Source: Euglena gracilis
Lineage: Eukaryota > Euglenida > Euglenophyceae > Euglenales
NCBI GenBank assembly: GCA_039621445.1
Contig: CP154956.1
Location: 7,461,493-7,525,492 of the forward strand
DNA: 64,000 nucleotides
Reading direction: 5' to 3'
Shown: piece after piece, positions 8,987 through 18,891 of the stretch
How positions within the stretch are numbered: position 1 is the stretch's first letter
Layout of the letters: every line of letters starts with the position of its first letter
Program-made: the position numbers and the translations under genes
Notes under the pieces: generated by a model
Told to the model about the DNA's origin: nothing
Seen by the model: the letters and a program-made list of their open reading frames with translations, nothing else
Databases searched by the model: none

Positions 8987-11392
8987 GTGAAAGTTTGCAG
9001 CAGACCCTCAAGGAGACAGAATTTCAATCATTGTCACAATTGGTTTCATTGGTTACTGCAGTTTCTGCTGTTCAAGTGTTCAAGTCTGGAGTCAGCTTTC
9101 TTCGTGGAGAGCACGGCCCATATTGTTTGCACCAGCAGCAGCATGGTCACCATCTGCAGCTCCTGGACACCTGGGGTCCACATCGATGGCACCAGCAGCA
9201 GCATGCTCAGCAGCTGCAGCTTCCAGACATCAAGCAGTGGGTGCGAAGCCTCCGGCGACTCCAGCAGCAAGGGCAGAGCCTCAGGCCGCCCCAGCAGCAG
9301 GAGTATAGCCACAGGCAGCCCCAGCAGCCAAGGTGTACTGACAATGGCACCATGTCGATCATCGACCTTTGTCAAGACATTGTTAAGACAGGGACTTCCA
9401 TGCCACATCTTTGCCTTGTTGTTGTTGCATTCCCCAGGGGAAATGAAAACACATGGGACACTGGGTCTGTCAAAGTGGGGGACGTACCCCCTCCCCAATC
9501 ACATCTTTCCCATTGCATCTTCCCCAGTGACTCACAATTGCCTGTACAGTTCAAATCTGGTTGGGAAATCCCACCGACATTTGCGACCAGAAAAATCCCA
9601 GCAGAACTGTATGTTTGCACTGTCAGCCGGAAAATGCCAGCGACATCAACATGACCATCAGTTGAAGGGGAAATCCCAGCAGCATTTGCAGCAGGGACAT
9701 TACTATCAGTATTTGCTGCCTGAAAAGCCCCACCATCTGCCAGCAGAATGCCAGCACCACCTGCTGCAGGAAAAATCCCAGCAGCAGTTGCAACAGGAAC
9801 AATCCCAACATGAAGCAACAAGCCCCCAATCAAGATCCAGCCCCAGGAGGCTGAGCCAAAGGGGAGAAATAAAAGCACTGGGTCCAAAATGGGTGATGTC
9901 CCCCCCACCCAGTCACACTGTTCCTTGTGCATCTTACATTGTCTTGGCAAATGCTCTTTGCCCTCACCATACGCAGGAGGACACCGGCAGCTGGCACCAT
10001 TTTACAAACATTGAGCCAGAAGCCAAGCTGCGTTCCGTTTTTCCGGCAGAAACCCAGCCTCACTTCCGCGTCGTCTCACTTTCTTCTGCCGCACACGCGC
10101 CAAGAACCTTCCAAGAGCTCCCCAGGGCATGCAATGCTCCTGGCGCAAAAACGCCAGACAAGAAGCGTCGCTCGTCTTGTCTCTTCAGCGCAACACGGAG
10201 AAAAGCTACAGCCGCAATGCACCACTGCCGGTCGGGCAGAGGCGAGGACCTGCTGACGTTGGGCGACGTGGAGGAAAACCCAGGACCCGCCCCCTTGGGA
10301 GGTCCCGTGGCAGGAACCATGGATATTGACTTGTCCACGGACCCCACACGTGCGGTGGGATTCTTGTTGGCCACAACGCCGGTTCCCCCTTCCGCTCTAG
10401 GCCCACTTGAGGACACCTCGACGCAGGACGCCCGGGACCTTCGACAACTTCTGCAGACCCTCCTGAGCCGACCACCACCGGAAGCCGCTCTCCCCATAGA
10501 TGGTCCAAGAGCCACGACTCGCGGCCCTTCACAGCCTTGGGTAATTTCCGATCGGGGACCCGGACTGACGGGTAGAGGCGGGCTCCCCAGTTGCGGTGAT
10601 ATTGAGGAAAACCCGGGCCCGAGAACGGGGTGGCCAAAAAGAGGCCGAAAACACAGCCGGCCGGCTCAAAGCATTGATACCGGGGCTTGCTTGGGGCCAG
10701 AGATCTCGGTGGCCATTGACGTTGATGACGCGGCCCCTGCCCCGGCGGCGTCGTCCGCTCCTTTGCAGGGGGCGATGGACACCGATGGCCCCACTTTGCC
10801 TTTCGTACCCGGATGCCGACGGGAAGGAACACCCCTTTCTCAGCCCTGCCCTTTGCTCGAGCCGACCTGGGACGCCATTTCGCATGACCTCAGGGGGACC
10901 ATCGCTCACATCCCGCGGGGTGCGGTGCAGGCGGTGGCTCAAATGTACGCAATTCTACTGAGAGACTACAACCAGCGCCCCTCTTGGGAGTCGTTGCACG
11001 TGCTGTGGTGTATGCCGAAGGCGGTGCTGGCACCCTTGGCACGCGCCGGCAGAAACCATTGGGCACAACTAGGGAAAGCCATCGGAGCCAGGGCACGCGC
11101 CTATCTCCTGCAACCAGTCGCAACCTCCTGGCAGCAGTCACAAAAGCCGGCCGCAAACCCTGTCTCCTCGGTGTCCACACGCTCCGCAGCAAGCAGAGCG
11201 GAAGAGGTCCAGACGGAACGCTTCATCCGCCGGATGGAAACGTTGGTGGCCAGAGGGGCTGTGGGGAAGGCCTGCCAGTTGCTCCTCTCCGAAGGAGTGC
11301 AGGACGCGGCTCATCCCGCCGTGCGTGAGACATTACGCCGGATGCACCCAACAGAGGCGGAACCCGGAAGCACGAATCTGGGTGGGAGTTGA
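8987..11392 (+). CDS. RLE retrotransposon polyprotein, N-terminal part with two 2A motifs
   Basis: One frame is open for 801 codons. The most credible ATG is at 10217, giving a 24-residue leader that ends in GDVEENPGP (10262-10288). A second 2A motif, GDIEENPGP, ends at 10621. The first is preceded by GRGEDLLTL, close to the well-known insect-virus and retroelement 2A consensus. Upstream of 10217 the frame stays open but is Ser/Gln-rich, with CAG-type repeats (9130-9330, 9660-9800), and may or may not be translated. The C-terminal 60 residues (ERFIRRMETLVARGAVGKA and following) match the short helical segment that normally precedes the RT domain in this family. The RT itself resumes at 13713, after an inserted element. 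The stop at 11390-11392 lies just inside that insert and is not native. No zinc finger or Myb-type DNA-binding motif was recognised. Confidence 0.7.
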   Translation: MKVCSRPSRRQNFNHCHNWFHWLLQFLLFKCSSLESAFFVESTAHIVCTSSSMVTICSSWTPGVHIDGTSSSMLSSCSFQTSSSGCEASGDSSSKGRASGRPSSRSIATGSPSSQGVLTMAPCRSSTFVKTLLRQGLPCHIFALLLLHSPGEMKTHGTLGLSKWGTYPLPNHIFPIASSPVTHNCLYSSNLVGKSHRHLRPEKSQQNCMFALSAGKCQRHQHDHQLKGKSQQHLQQGHYYQYLLPEKPHHLPAECQHHLLQEKSQQQLQQEQSQHEATSPQSRSSPRRLSQRGEIKALGPKWVMSPPPSHTVPCASYIVLANALCPHHTQEDTGSWHHFTNIEPEAKLRSVFPAETQPHFRVVSLSSAAHAPRTFQELPRACNAPGAKTPDKKRRSSCLFSATRRKATAAMHHCRSGRGEDLLTLGDVEENPGPAPLGGPVAGTMDIDLSTDPTRAVGFLLATTPVPPSALGPLEDTSTQDARDLRQLLQTLLSRPPPEAALPIDGPRATTRGPSQPWVISDRGPGLTGRGGLPSCGDIEENPGPRTGWPKRGRKHSRPAQSIDTGACLGPEISVAIDVDDAAPAPAASSAPLQGAMDTDGPTLPFVPGCRREGTPLSQPCPLLEPTWDAISHDLRGTIAHIPRGAVQAVAQMYAILLRDYNQRPSWESLHVLWCMPKAVLAPLARAGRNHWAQLGKAIGARARAYLLQPVATSWQQSQKPAANPVSSVSTRSAASRAEEVQTERFIRRMETLVARGAVGKACQLLLSEGVQDAAHPAVRETLRRMHPTEAEPGSTNLGGS
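10262..10288 (+). other. 2A ribosome-skipping motif 1 (GDVEENPGP)
   Basis: All positions of the D-V/I-E-x-N-P-G-P consensus are present. Skipping would fall between codons ending at 10285 and starting at 10286. Only 15 residues lie between the ATG at 10217 and the start of this motif, so the released leader would be very short. Confidence 0.8.
10595..10621 (+). other. 2A ribosome-skipping motif 2 (GDIEENPGP)
   Basis: A second full-consensus 2A motif 111 codons after the first, preceded by GRGGLPSC. If both work, the segment between them (about 110 residues, Pro/Asp-rich, no recognised domain) is released as a separate protein ahead of the RT polyprotein. Confidence 0.8.
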
Positions 11393-11396
11393 GATG

Positions 11397-13432
11397 CTAA
11401 TTGTTTTTTTTTGTTCTTTGTGCACAAACCTTCATCTTCATTTCAGTTTCATAGGCACGGTATGATGCTTGTTGGAATGTGTTTCTGGCACAACGTGACT
11501 TGCGTTTGCTTCTTGTCCGTTGTCGCTCAGCCAATAGTTCCCATCGGATGCGGTCCAGTTGTGAACACAGGTGTTTGGGCAAAAATTTGACATCCAAAAG
11601 AAAGCGGTTTTGTCCCAAACATCCTTGGCTGCAATGTTTGAGAAAATCCCCAGGAACCATTTCGAAATTGGTTTCCCGCTGAAAGCTGCAAATCTGCCTT
11701 GAACACTCTGTGCTTACCTTCAAGTCCATGACCAACAAATGGGAAGAGTGTTGACCAAGTCGCGAGAAACTGACCTCAGAGTTCCAAAGCCCTGGCGTAA
11801 ACAGCAAACCCAGCAATCCAGTGAGCCCCATCCTTGCGGCCGGCAAATGTGGTCCGGCTGCCAGCCCGTGCGAAACGCGGCAAATCATCCCCCAAGCAGT
11901 TGGCTGGCAAACCTGGCAAATCGTCCAGCCCTCCCCATCCCCAGGGTTTGGGTTGGATAAATGTGAAAGAAAAAATGCAAACGGGAGGAACCCTGCAAGG
12001 GGCAGGTGTGAAGTCCAAACATGACCCCAAACGGTGGCTGGCGCATGTAACGTAGCAAGCCTTTGCCGCATATCCTTTGATATCTCTTTGAATCTTATCC
12101 AGTCTTCAGCACCCACAATTTCCTGATATGCCAAATTGACAATGGCAGAACCGTCTTGAAGCAATGCCTGCAAATGCAGGCGTTGCCATTGTGGCACGTG
12201 AGGACCCAAACGCTGCAGCATGTAATTCCAGTTTGACTCCCGCCAATAATTCAGTGAAAGTGTAATTGCTTTCTTCTCTTCTTCCTCACCGCCGTCTGTT
12301 TTTGTCATACCCGTCCAAGCTATCTGTCTTCCTTCAGTGGCAAACAGCTTGCCGTTAAGTAGGTGTAAGACGAGTGGTATCACAATGTTGTGGAGGACGT
12401 TGTGTGCACCATGCATTGCATCTGGAAGAACTTGGGTTCGTGGAAGAGCTGTGAGAATTGCTGACGGCCGTGACGCTGTCTTTAATTCTCGTGGGAGTGC
12501 ATTCCAGTTGGTGACCTCAGCGGGTGGTGCAGCACAGAAAGGGCAAATTTCCCGACCAGCTGCGGTTGCTGTGGGTCCATCTGCACCTGTCACTTTGTAT
12601 TCCACCATGTGATCACCCACGCAGAAGTTTCGTATTCGCAGTTGTTTTCCTCCAACAGTGGCTGTTGCAAATAGGGTGCCTTTCAAAGGGTGTCTGGCCA
12701 AGCAGGTTACATCTGTTTTCTTTTTTGTCCCAAATGTCGCAAACAACACATCAATGAAAAGCACCCTGGGAAAGCCTTCTAAATGCTCCAAAGCGGCATC
12801 AAAACCAGCTCCTTGAAGTAGGGCTTTCACAGAAGCCGTACTTTCTGTCCCCAGAAGAACGGCACAGTGAGCGTACCGTTCCACTGCATGCAACTTAAAA
12901 TACTGGTGTTTCCCCGTGAGGGCCATTGTTAAGGTGAGGTAATTTGTTTTCCATCGAGGAACACCATCAACACCCCAGCGTACCCAAAGTTCACCTGGTT
13001 TGGGCCAGTCAGGTTGTGTCCACCCACCTTCCATGACGCTGAGTACATGTGCCAGTTTTCGCACCAGGTCCACACTCGCCGAAGGCCACCCACCAGAATA
13101 TCGGTCAAGGGGCGTTCCATTTCTGGACCTTTCAAAAACTCCCACGTTAGTTGAACACATGTCCACGGGACAGTTCTTCCCAATGCGACGTCACGTGTTC
13201 TTCGTCCGGATATGCCACAGTACCGTCGTTCAAAACACATGTCGATTGCGTTTTTTTTCACATCGTCCACATACGGCTGGTGTTTGGTGTCAACAAGGAC
13301 AATACGTCCTGGGGTGTGTTCAGCCAGCCCCCAAATACCACCAAACGTTTGATTAACAGAAGCCAGAAATTTTTTCAGCCTTCTCCACTCAGTCACACGA
13401 CTAATTCCTGTCTTCTTGCTTCTTCGTGCCAT
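11397..13432 (-). pseudogene. Putative transposase-like protein (DDE-type suspected), one frameshift
   Basis: The ATG at 13430-13432 opens a frame (MARRSKKTG...) that carries sensible sequence to about 13060. From there the continuation lies in a different frame that is open to 11397. Seen in the second part (numbered from 13166): WGVDGVPRWK with Asp67, LLGTES with Glu108, a CPFC knuckle at 208-211, then LPDAMHGAHN (248-256), followed by a helical region with WRESNWNYM. The order Asp - Glu - CxxC - DxxH resembles the layout of the RAG1/Transib DDE core, but this is a resemblance of pattern only. I cannot name the family. It lies inside the RLE element and reads against it. The last 170 residues are lower complexity and may be tail sequence. 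Confidence 0.45.
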
Positions 13433-13590
13433 GGTGAAAAACTGAATGTCTTGCGCAAAATGTTTCACGTCCGAAATAAGGAAGTCCTTCAAGGGCACAA
13501 GGGGAAGAAGGACCAGACAACAGGCGGCCACGGGAAGTGCAGAATCGCAGCAGCATTGGGCTAAAAAGACGAACTGCCAAAAATGGGTGG

Positions 13591-13707
13591 CAAAAAAGCC
13601 GAAAAGCCAAAAGTCAACGGCATTGTCGCCGAAAAGCCGAAAAACAACGGCAAAAAAGCCGAAAAGCCGCAAAAAATGTGCCAAAAAGCCGAAAAGCCGA
13701 AATGAAA
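13591..13707. repeat. AAAAGCCG minisatellite
   Basis: Imperfect tandem copies of CCGAAAAGCC/AAAAAAGCC fill this stretch just inside the right end of the 2.3-kb insert. They read as Lys-Pro-Lys-Ser repeats in the plus frame, which is not RT sequence. Confidence 0.7.
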
Positions 13708-13712
13708 CACTC

Positions 13713-16130
13713 ATGGGCGGGAACAGATCCACTTCGAGGTGGAAACCACTATCACGCAGCGACGATGTGGGAGACGACCGCCGTATGGTGAAACATGCAG
13801 TGCGTAGCTTTGGCCCGGAGTCTGCAGCAGGCCCCTCAGGACTTCGGCCTGAGCACCTGAAGGCCTTGCTCAGCGACGAGGCCGGGGGCTCGGCAGAGGA
13901 TGTCCTGGATGAGTTGACGGAGTTTGTCTTCGGGTGCGTGCTGGGGGGAATCCCCAATGGGGCAGCACAAGTGATGTGTGCTCCACGCCTGACCCCCCTC
14001 CGAAAAACCAAAACCGGGACAGGGGCACCCACAGACCCCGTGGGCAAGACATCCCCAGAAGAGGAGGGCACTCGGCCCATCGCAGCTGGGGAAACCCTGC
14101 GCCGCCTGGTGGCGAAAGTGCTAATGCGCCACCCGGAGGTCCGTCGGTCCCTGGCCACAGCCCTACCTCAGCAACTCGGAGTGGGCGTACCTGATGCATG
14201 CGCTCTGATAGGAATGGGCATCCAGCAGCTAGTGGACGGCCTGTCTCATGTTGGAAAGACAGATTGGGGACTGCTCCAGGTGGATTTTTCAAACGCATTC
14301 AACTGCATCTCTCGAGAAAATTTGCTGGCAGAAGTCGCGGAGCGATGCCCCCCGCTGCTTCCACGGTTGGAGAGTTGTTACGCCCGCCATTCTCGGCTGT
14401 ATCTCGGAAAAACATCACTCCGAAGCAAGTCCGGTGTGCAGCAAGGAGACCCGTGTGGCCCGGTTGCCTTTGCCCTCGGCATACAGTCCCTCTTGGACAA
14501 GCTGCAAGGTATCGTGGGCTGGCAAGCCTGGTACCTGGATGATGCCCACATCATGGGCACGCCGGAACAGCTCGAAAGGGCAGTACGGCTGATCCTGAAC
14601 GAGGGACCACAGATTGGTGTGGGACTCAACCTGACAAAGTGCAAACTCTGGGGGCCTGCATTTGTTGCTCGTGGAGAAGGCCTGCTTCAGGGCATCCCAG
14701 TGGAACCTTTCACACCCGGCTCTGGCATCCGTGCGCTAGGAGTGCCCGTCTGCCACCCGGCAGGACGCCCGGACTTTGCCACTGTCCTTTGGGAGGAGCG
14801 CCTCTCGGGAGTCCGGAAAGCGTGCGACCTGCTGCAATTGCTGCCGTCGCCGCACCTACAGTTCACGGTGCTTAGGCAATGCCTTGATGCATGCGAAGTA
14901 AACGACCTGCTTCGAACCACACACCTCTCGGGAGCCAAGGCGCCATGCCATTCCTTTGCCACGCTTCTTCGGGACACAATGTCCGTCATCACCGCTCGCC
15001 CGCTGGATGATAAACAGTGGGCACAAGCCTCCCTGCCAGTCCGCCTGGGGGGGCTCGGTATCCGAGACCCAGAGGTATCCAGAGCACCGGCAAGGTGGGC
15101 GGCCATCCTTGACTTCCTCTCACGAGCGGATAGCACTCTGTGCCTACCCGAGGGTTGCCCCCATCTCCCACGGGATTACGGAGAGACGGGCTTGGTGGTC
15201 TCGGGCCTTACCAAAGGGGTGGCGCCTGTGGGTGACCTCCTAACGGACCCAAGCAAGGTGAGTTCCTTGTCTCCCTCAATGGTGAGACAAAAGTGGTGGA
15301 CAGATGAGGTCCTCAAGGTCCGGGCGGACCTGCTTTTGGCTGGCCTTGTTGGAAATGACGCGGTCCGTTTCGCATGCCAGCGGAGGCCGCACGCCATGGC
15401 GTGGGCAGCGGTCAACCCCTCTGCCCCCCTGAAGACCCTCATCCCACCGGCAGAATTCAGAGCCCTGACTCAGTGGTCCTTGGGATGCCAAGTTTGTCCC
15501 ACAACGACAGATGGCTACTTGCCGGAATGTCCCCGCTGCCACCAACAAATGGATGTTGGAGGAAACCACCTTGTCTGCTGCCCCAAAAACAACACTTTGC
15601 GGCGACATGGTGCCCTCCAGACGTTCGTTTTGGACCTGGCGAGAAGGGCCGGTTTCATGGCTCGACGAGAAGAGGTGGCTGACAACCGGACAAGACCCGG
15701 AGATGTCTTCATCACGAGATTCGACGCGGACGGACCTGCAGCAGTGGATGTCACGGTCCGCCACCCGTTGCAACCAGCAAACCCGGTCTCCTCAAAGGAC
15801 GCCTTAGCACGGTGGCACGAACTACAAGAGGGAGACAGAGAACGCAAGTATGCAGCCACCTGCGAACGGCTGGGATGGACGTTCATCCCGTTTGTGGTTG
15901 ATTGCTTCGGAGGGATGGGGGAGCGAGCGGCAGGATTCATATCCAAGTGCCTCCGCACTGTGTTGGCGCAGACCGATGTTCCTCAACGACGATCGTCAGA
16001 GGCCACGGTATGGCAAGCGCTGAGTCTAACGTTGGCCAGGGAATTGGCTCGCCAGCTGGCTTGGGGGGCAGTGGCGGAGCCATCAGGCGACGTTGATCTC
16101 ACTACCCACACCCCATATGCCACGGAGTAA
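13713..16130 (+). CDS. RLE (R2-type) retrotransposon RT-endonuclease, C-terminal part
   Basis: Seen in order: GPSGLRPEHL (finger motif), RPIAAGETLRRLVAK, motif A DFSNAFNCISREN, GVQQGDPCGPVAFALG, catalytic WYLDD at 14529-14543, a thumb region (LGVPV, CEVNDLL), then a CxxC-x8-H-x3-C knuckle (CPRCHQQMDVGGNHLVC). A restriction-like endonuclease follows, with RPGDVF, AVDVTVRHP and RKYAA, consistent with the PD-(D/E)xK core of the R2/R4/NeSL/CRE/Hero/Utopia assemblage. Family role: target nicking and target-primed reverse transcription. The frame is intact from 13713 to TAA at 16130, which is followed by an A-run. The true N-terminus is the part ending at 11387, before the insert. The frame is also open from 13446 to 13712, but that stretch is insert sequence. 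The exact clade is not resolved; relatives lie at 1-712 and 23.2-25.0 kb. Confidence 0.85.
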   Translation: MGGNRSTSRWKPLSRSDDVGDDRRMVKHAVRSFGPESAAGPSGLRPEHLKALLSDEAGGSAEDVLDELTEFVFGCVLGGIPNGAAQVMCAPRLTPLRKTKTGTGAPTDPVGKTSPEEEGTRPIAAGETLRRLVAKVLMRHPEVRRSLATALPQQLGVGVPDACALIGMGIQQLVDGLSHVGKTDWGLLQVDFSNAFNCISRENLLAEVAERCPPLLPRLESCYARHSRLYLGKTSLRSKSGVQQGDPCGPVAFALGIQSLLDKLQGIVGWQAWYLDDAHIMGTPEQLERAVRLILNEGPQIGVGLNLTKCKLWGPAFVARGEGLLQGIPVEPFTPGSGIRALGVPVCHPAGRPDFATVLWEERLSGVRKACDLLQLLPSPHLQFTVLRQCLDACEVNDLLRTTHLSGAKAPCHSFATLLRDTMSVITARPLDDKQWAQASLPVRLGGLGIRDPEVSRAPARWAAILDFLSRADSTLCLPEGCPHLPRDYGETGLVVSGLTKGVAPVGDLLTDPSKVSSLSPSMVRQKWWTDEVLKVRADLLLAGLVGNDAVRFACQRRPHAMAWAAVNPSAPLKTLIPPAEFRALTQWSLGCQVCPTTTDGYLPECPRCHQQMDVGGNHLVCCPKNNTLRRHGALQTFVLDLARRAGFMARREEVADNRTRPGDVFITRFDADGPAAVDVTVRHPLQPANPVSSKDALARWHELQEGDRERKYAATCERLGWTFIPFVVDCFGGMGERAAGFISKCLRTVLAQTDVPQRRSSEATVWQALSLTLARELARQLAWGAVAEPSGDVDLTTHTPYATE

Positions 16131-16865
16131 AAAAAAAAGGGGGGGTCAGGGCGAACACCATGTAAACACCTGCGGCCGCTGAGGCCAAGCCAGGCAGCCT
16201 ACACCGGCCACCAAGGGCCGGTATTATTGGCTTTGTCCCGTTGACACAACATGGTAAGCACACCTGAGAGAAAGCCGAAAGGCCAGACGAACCCGAAACC
16301 TCCATTGAGCACACCGGGGAACAGCCTGCCCCCAACAAGGCCACCCCACCCCGCCTGCTCCCTGCCACCTCACCCCTCGGGCCCTGGCCCCCACATGGCC
16401 GATTCTGGGTTCACCTGACCACCTTACCCTGAGACTATCGCTTCTGTACATAGCCTTACCCCCTGAACACGTCAAACCCAGTAGGCAGTTCCACTGGTCG
16501 GTGGACTTGGTTCGCCCCACCACCGTACTTAATAACAAGCAAAGACTGTGCATGGGGATGCATTTTTTCATGCACATTGGCTTCATTCTTTCATACAGCC
16601 AACAAGCGAAGGCCCGTCGTGGATTCAAGTTTTAAGAACAAGCTGCCAAACTTCAAGTTACAAGGTTTGTTGCTTGAAAGTGAAGGAAGTCGAAAGAAAA
16701 GTGAATGAAGCAGATTGAATTTGAGGTGCTGCTGCAGAAGTTCATGGTGATGTGCTGCAGAAGTTATTGGTACCTTTGGCAACTTTCATGTTTCAGCTGT
16801 GCTTTGCCTTGCCCTGAGATCTGAGAAAATCTCTTTCAAACAGGTTTTTTTTGTCAACCCAGCAA
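16131..16865. other. RLE 3' region and unassigned spacer
   Basis: Begins with an A-run and G-run directly after the RLE stop, presumably the 3' untranslated end. The remainder has no coding signal that I recognise. Confidence 0.4.
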
Positions 16866-17400
16866 CTGAAACATTCACCCCCCTCCCCCATTTTGGTGCC
16901 ACATCTTGGAGGCCACATATGGGGAAACATCTTGGCCACAGATGGGGAAACATCTTGGCCACAGATGGGGAAACATTTTGGGTCCAGTTTGATGGCACAT
17001 TTTGGGGACATTTTGGCACATCTTGAGTGCATCTTTGGTGCCACAGCTGGGGGCAACATTTTGTTGTCACACATCTTGGCCACAGTAGGGGGAAACATTT
17101 TGGCTCCAGTTTCCTGGCACATTTTGGAGATTGGGCCACAAATCTTGGCCACAGCTGGCACATCTTGGGCACAGCTGTGGGCCAGAAATCTTGGCCACAG
17201 ATGGGGTAAACATTGTGTCCAGTTTGATTTTGGGGCCAGTTTGGTGCAACAGGTGGGGCAACATTTCGGTGCCACCTTTTGGTCACAGTTGGGGGAAACT
17301 TTTTCTGTCCAGTTTTTCTGGCACAGCTTGGGCACCCAAGCTGTGGGGCGAGTTTAGTGCCCCAGCTGTGGGCCCATCTCGGGCAAGTTTTGGGACACAG
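16866..17400. repeat. TTGGCCACAGATGGGG-type minisatellite
   Basis: Imperfect repeats built from CATCTTGGCCACAGATGGGG, GGGAAACATTTTGG and TTTTGGCACATCTTGG. The best block is at 16910-16980. Related words in the opposite orientation (AAAACTGGCCAGCACATC) recur at 19100-19200 and 22735-22775, so this is a dispersed simple-sequence family. Long open frames on both strands here (up to 180 codons, Trp/Cys/His-rich) are repeat artefacts. Confidence 0.65.
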
Positions 17401-18483
17401 GTGGGGGGGGGGCCTGTTTTATTTTTTCCGGTGGACGTTGCCCAAAAACCCTCCCCATCGAGCCTGGGCGGTCACGACGCACTTTCAATTCGCTTCAGCT
17501 GGCGGCAACTTTGGTTTGCTCTTAAAAGCCGACGAGGAAACTCATCCGCGGTGGCCTTCCATACTGATGCGACAAATCCCCCCTTAGGGTAGCTGCAGAC
17601 CCCCTCGTGTGAATAAAAAACGACCTAAATACAAAATGTTTTATACTCTACAATAAAAAACGAGTTTTAAACGACAAACGATTAAAATACCGGGCGATGC
17701 CTGGGGGTCAGGAAAGGCCGCCGTACGGCGGGAAGTTAGTCAGCAACCAGAGGCTTTACCCTTGCGTGCCTGATGGGTAAGGGCTGGTGAACCACCGGTT
17801 CACCGGCGGTTGCCTACCCGACGTGTCACGATTAACCCATTGCGGCTTCGGTCGAACAGTGACACCAAGGACAAGCAACCCCTATCAAGCACGCCATCGC
17901 CAAGCATCAGGAGCTGAGGCAAGGGATGGAGGATTTCGAGTGCCTCGAACCCTAGGGCTAATGCCCCTGGCGGAGTGTAGCTCCACGGGGCGAGAAACTG
18001 CAAAAAAAAAACTACTGGCAGGATACACAGATTTCTAGTGCAAAAGGACATTTTGGAGCAGGGTACCATATTCCTTCCGTTTATCACTGACATTCATCCT
18101 TTCTCCAGAGAGGAGGCAGGACGACGATTTCAAAGCAGTTGTCGAGGCGGAAGATACGCTGGAAAACATGTTGACTTACTTCCAAAGTTCTCCCCTTGGT
18201 TGCCTTCTCGTTCAGGAAATCCAAGAAACAGAAAGTGAAGAAGGAGTGGGCCTCCTGCCGTAGCAAAATTCCACTTCTTTCTGTCTGTCACCACATCCAA
18301 GGCATCCCCCACCCGCTGCAAGCGAACACTGTAAGGCAAATTATTTTCGGTTCCAAAATGATCCCGAAACGGGGATTCAGGCCAGAAAATTTTTTTAAAA
18401 AATAAAACCCCAAAACACGTAATTTTTGATGAAAAAAACCCTTTTTGTCACAAAAAACTCAAAATTTTCCGTCCTAAAAACTC
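17401..18483. other. Spacer with part of a dispersed inverted repeat
   Basis: No gene. 17600-17690 is A/T-rich with ACGAGTTTTAAACGAC-type words that recur near 22630-22660. Contains the 17893-17985 repeat. Confidence 0.4.
17893..17985 (+). repeat. 93-bp dispersed repeat, inverted mate at 25731-25824
   Basis: The reverse complement matches 25731-25824 with about three differences. It includes a GGGTTCGAGGCAC word (on the minus strand here) that resembles a pol III B-box, so a SINE fragment is possible. The two copies flank the 6.0-kb TIR element in opposite orientation. Confidence 0.6.
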
Positions 18484-18891
18484 GTAAACCCCCCCCAAAT
18501 AATAAACCCCCCCAAATAATAACCCCCCCACCAAATAATAAACCCCCCCTGAGGACCGACTTCGGCCGCCCAAATAATAAACCCCCCCCTCTGGCGGGTG
18601 TGAGGGCAAAGAAACAAAGAGCCAAAAATTAGCAGAAATGTTGCAAAAAATCAAAAAAAATGGATCAAATTGGTGCAGAAAATATGCCAAAAAAGCACCC
18701 AGTTTTCAAAAAAAAGCCCAAAAATGCCAAAAAAGTTACCGTTGGAGCCTGTGGAGGGGTTTTCGGGTCTAATTTTGACTTCGAAATTTTTGCCCAAATA
18801 ATAAACCCCCAAATAATAAACCCCCCCTGGACCCCGACTTCCGGTGTCCAAATAATAAACCGGGGGGGTTTATTATTTGGGGGGGGGTTAC
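18484..18891. mobile_element. C-run foldback element B1
   Basis: Left end GTAA plus a C run and AAATAATAAACCCCCC; the right end is the inverse, ending GGGGGTTAC. Units AAATAATAAA + C7 repeat directly (three at the left, one after a spacer, two more at 18797-18828) and are interrupted by GGACCGACTTCGG at 18555. The middle (18597-18790) is A-rich and non-coding. The architecture matches the A and C families with a different A/T word. Confidence 0.6.

Larger units (their letters stand above)
11388..13722 (-). mobile_element. 2.3-kb DNA insert splitting the RLE retrotransposon frame
   Basis: The RLE protein breaks at 11387 and resumes at 13722. The flanks carry TGGGTGGGA (11379-11387) and TGGGCGGGA (13714-13722), a possible 9-bp target duplication with one mismatch. 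Both copies sit in the same codon phase, so clean removal of the insert would rejoin the two RLE halves in frame. No terminal inverted repeat is obvious. The insert codes on the opposite strand for a transposase-like protein and ends on the right in an AAAAGCCG minisatellite. Confidence 0.6.

Noticed and set aside
13446-13712. N-terminal Lys/Pro/Ser-rich extension of the RLE RT frame
   Set aside because: It is the AAAAGCCG minisatellite at the end of the inserted element, in frame with RT only by chance.
16786-17357. Frames of 166-180 codons on both strands with Trp/Cys-rich repeats
   Set aside because: They translate the minisatellite in different frames; no independent coding signal.
18484-18891. 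CRISPR-like array of regularly spaced repeats
   Set aside because: Units are 10 bp plus a C-run, spacing is irregular, there are no unique spacers, and the setting is eukaryotic.
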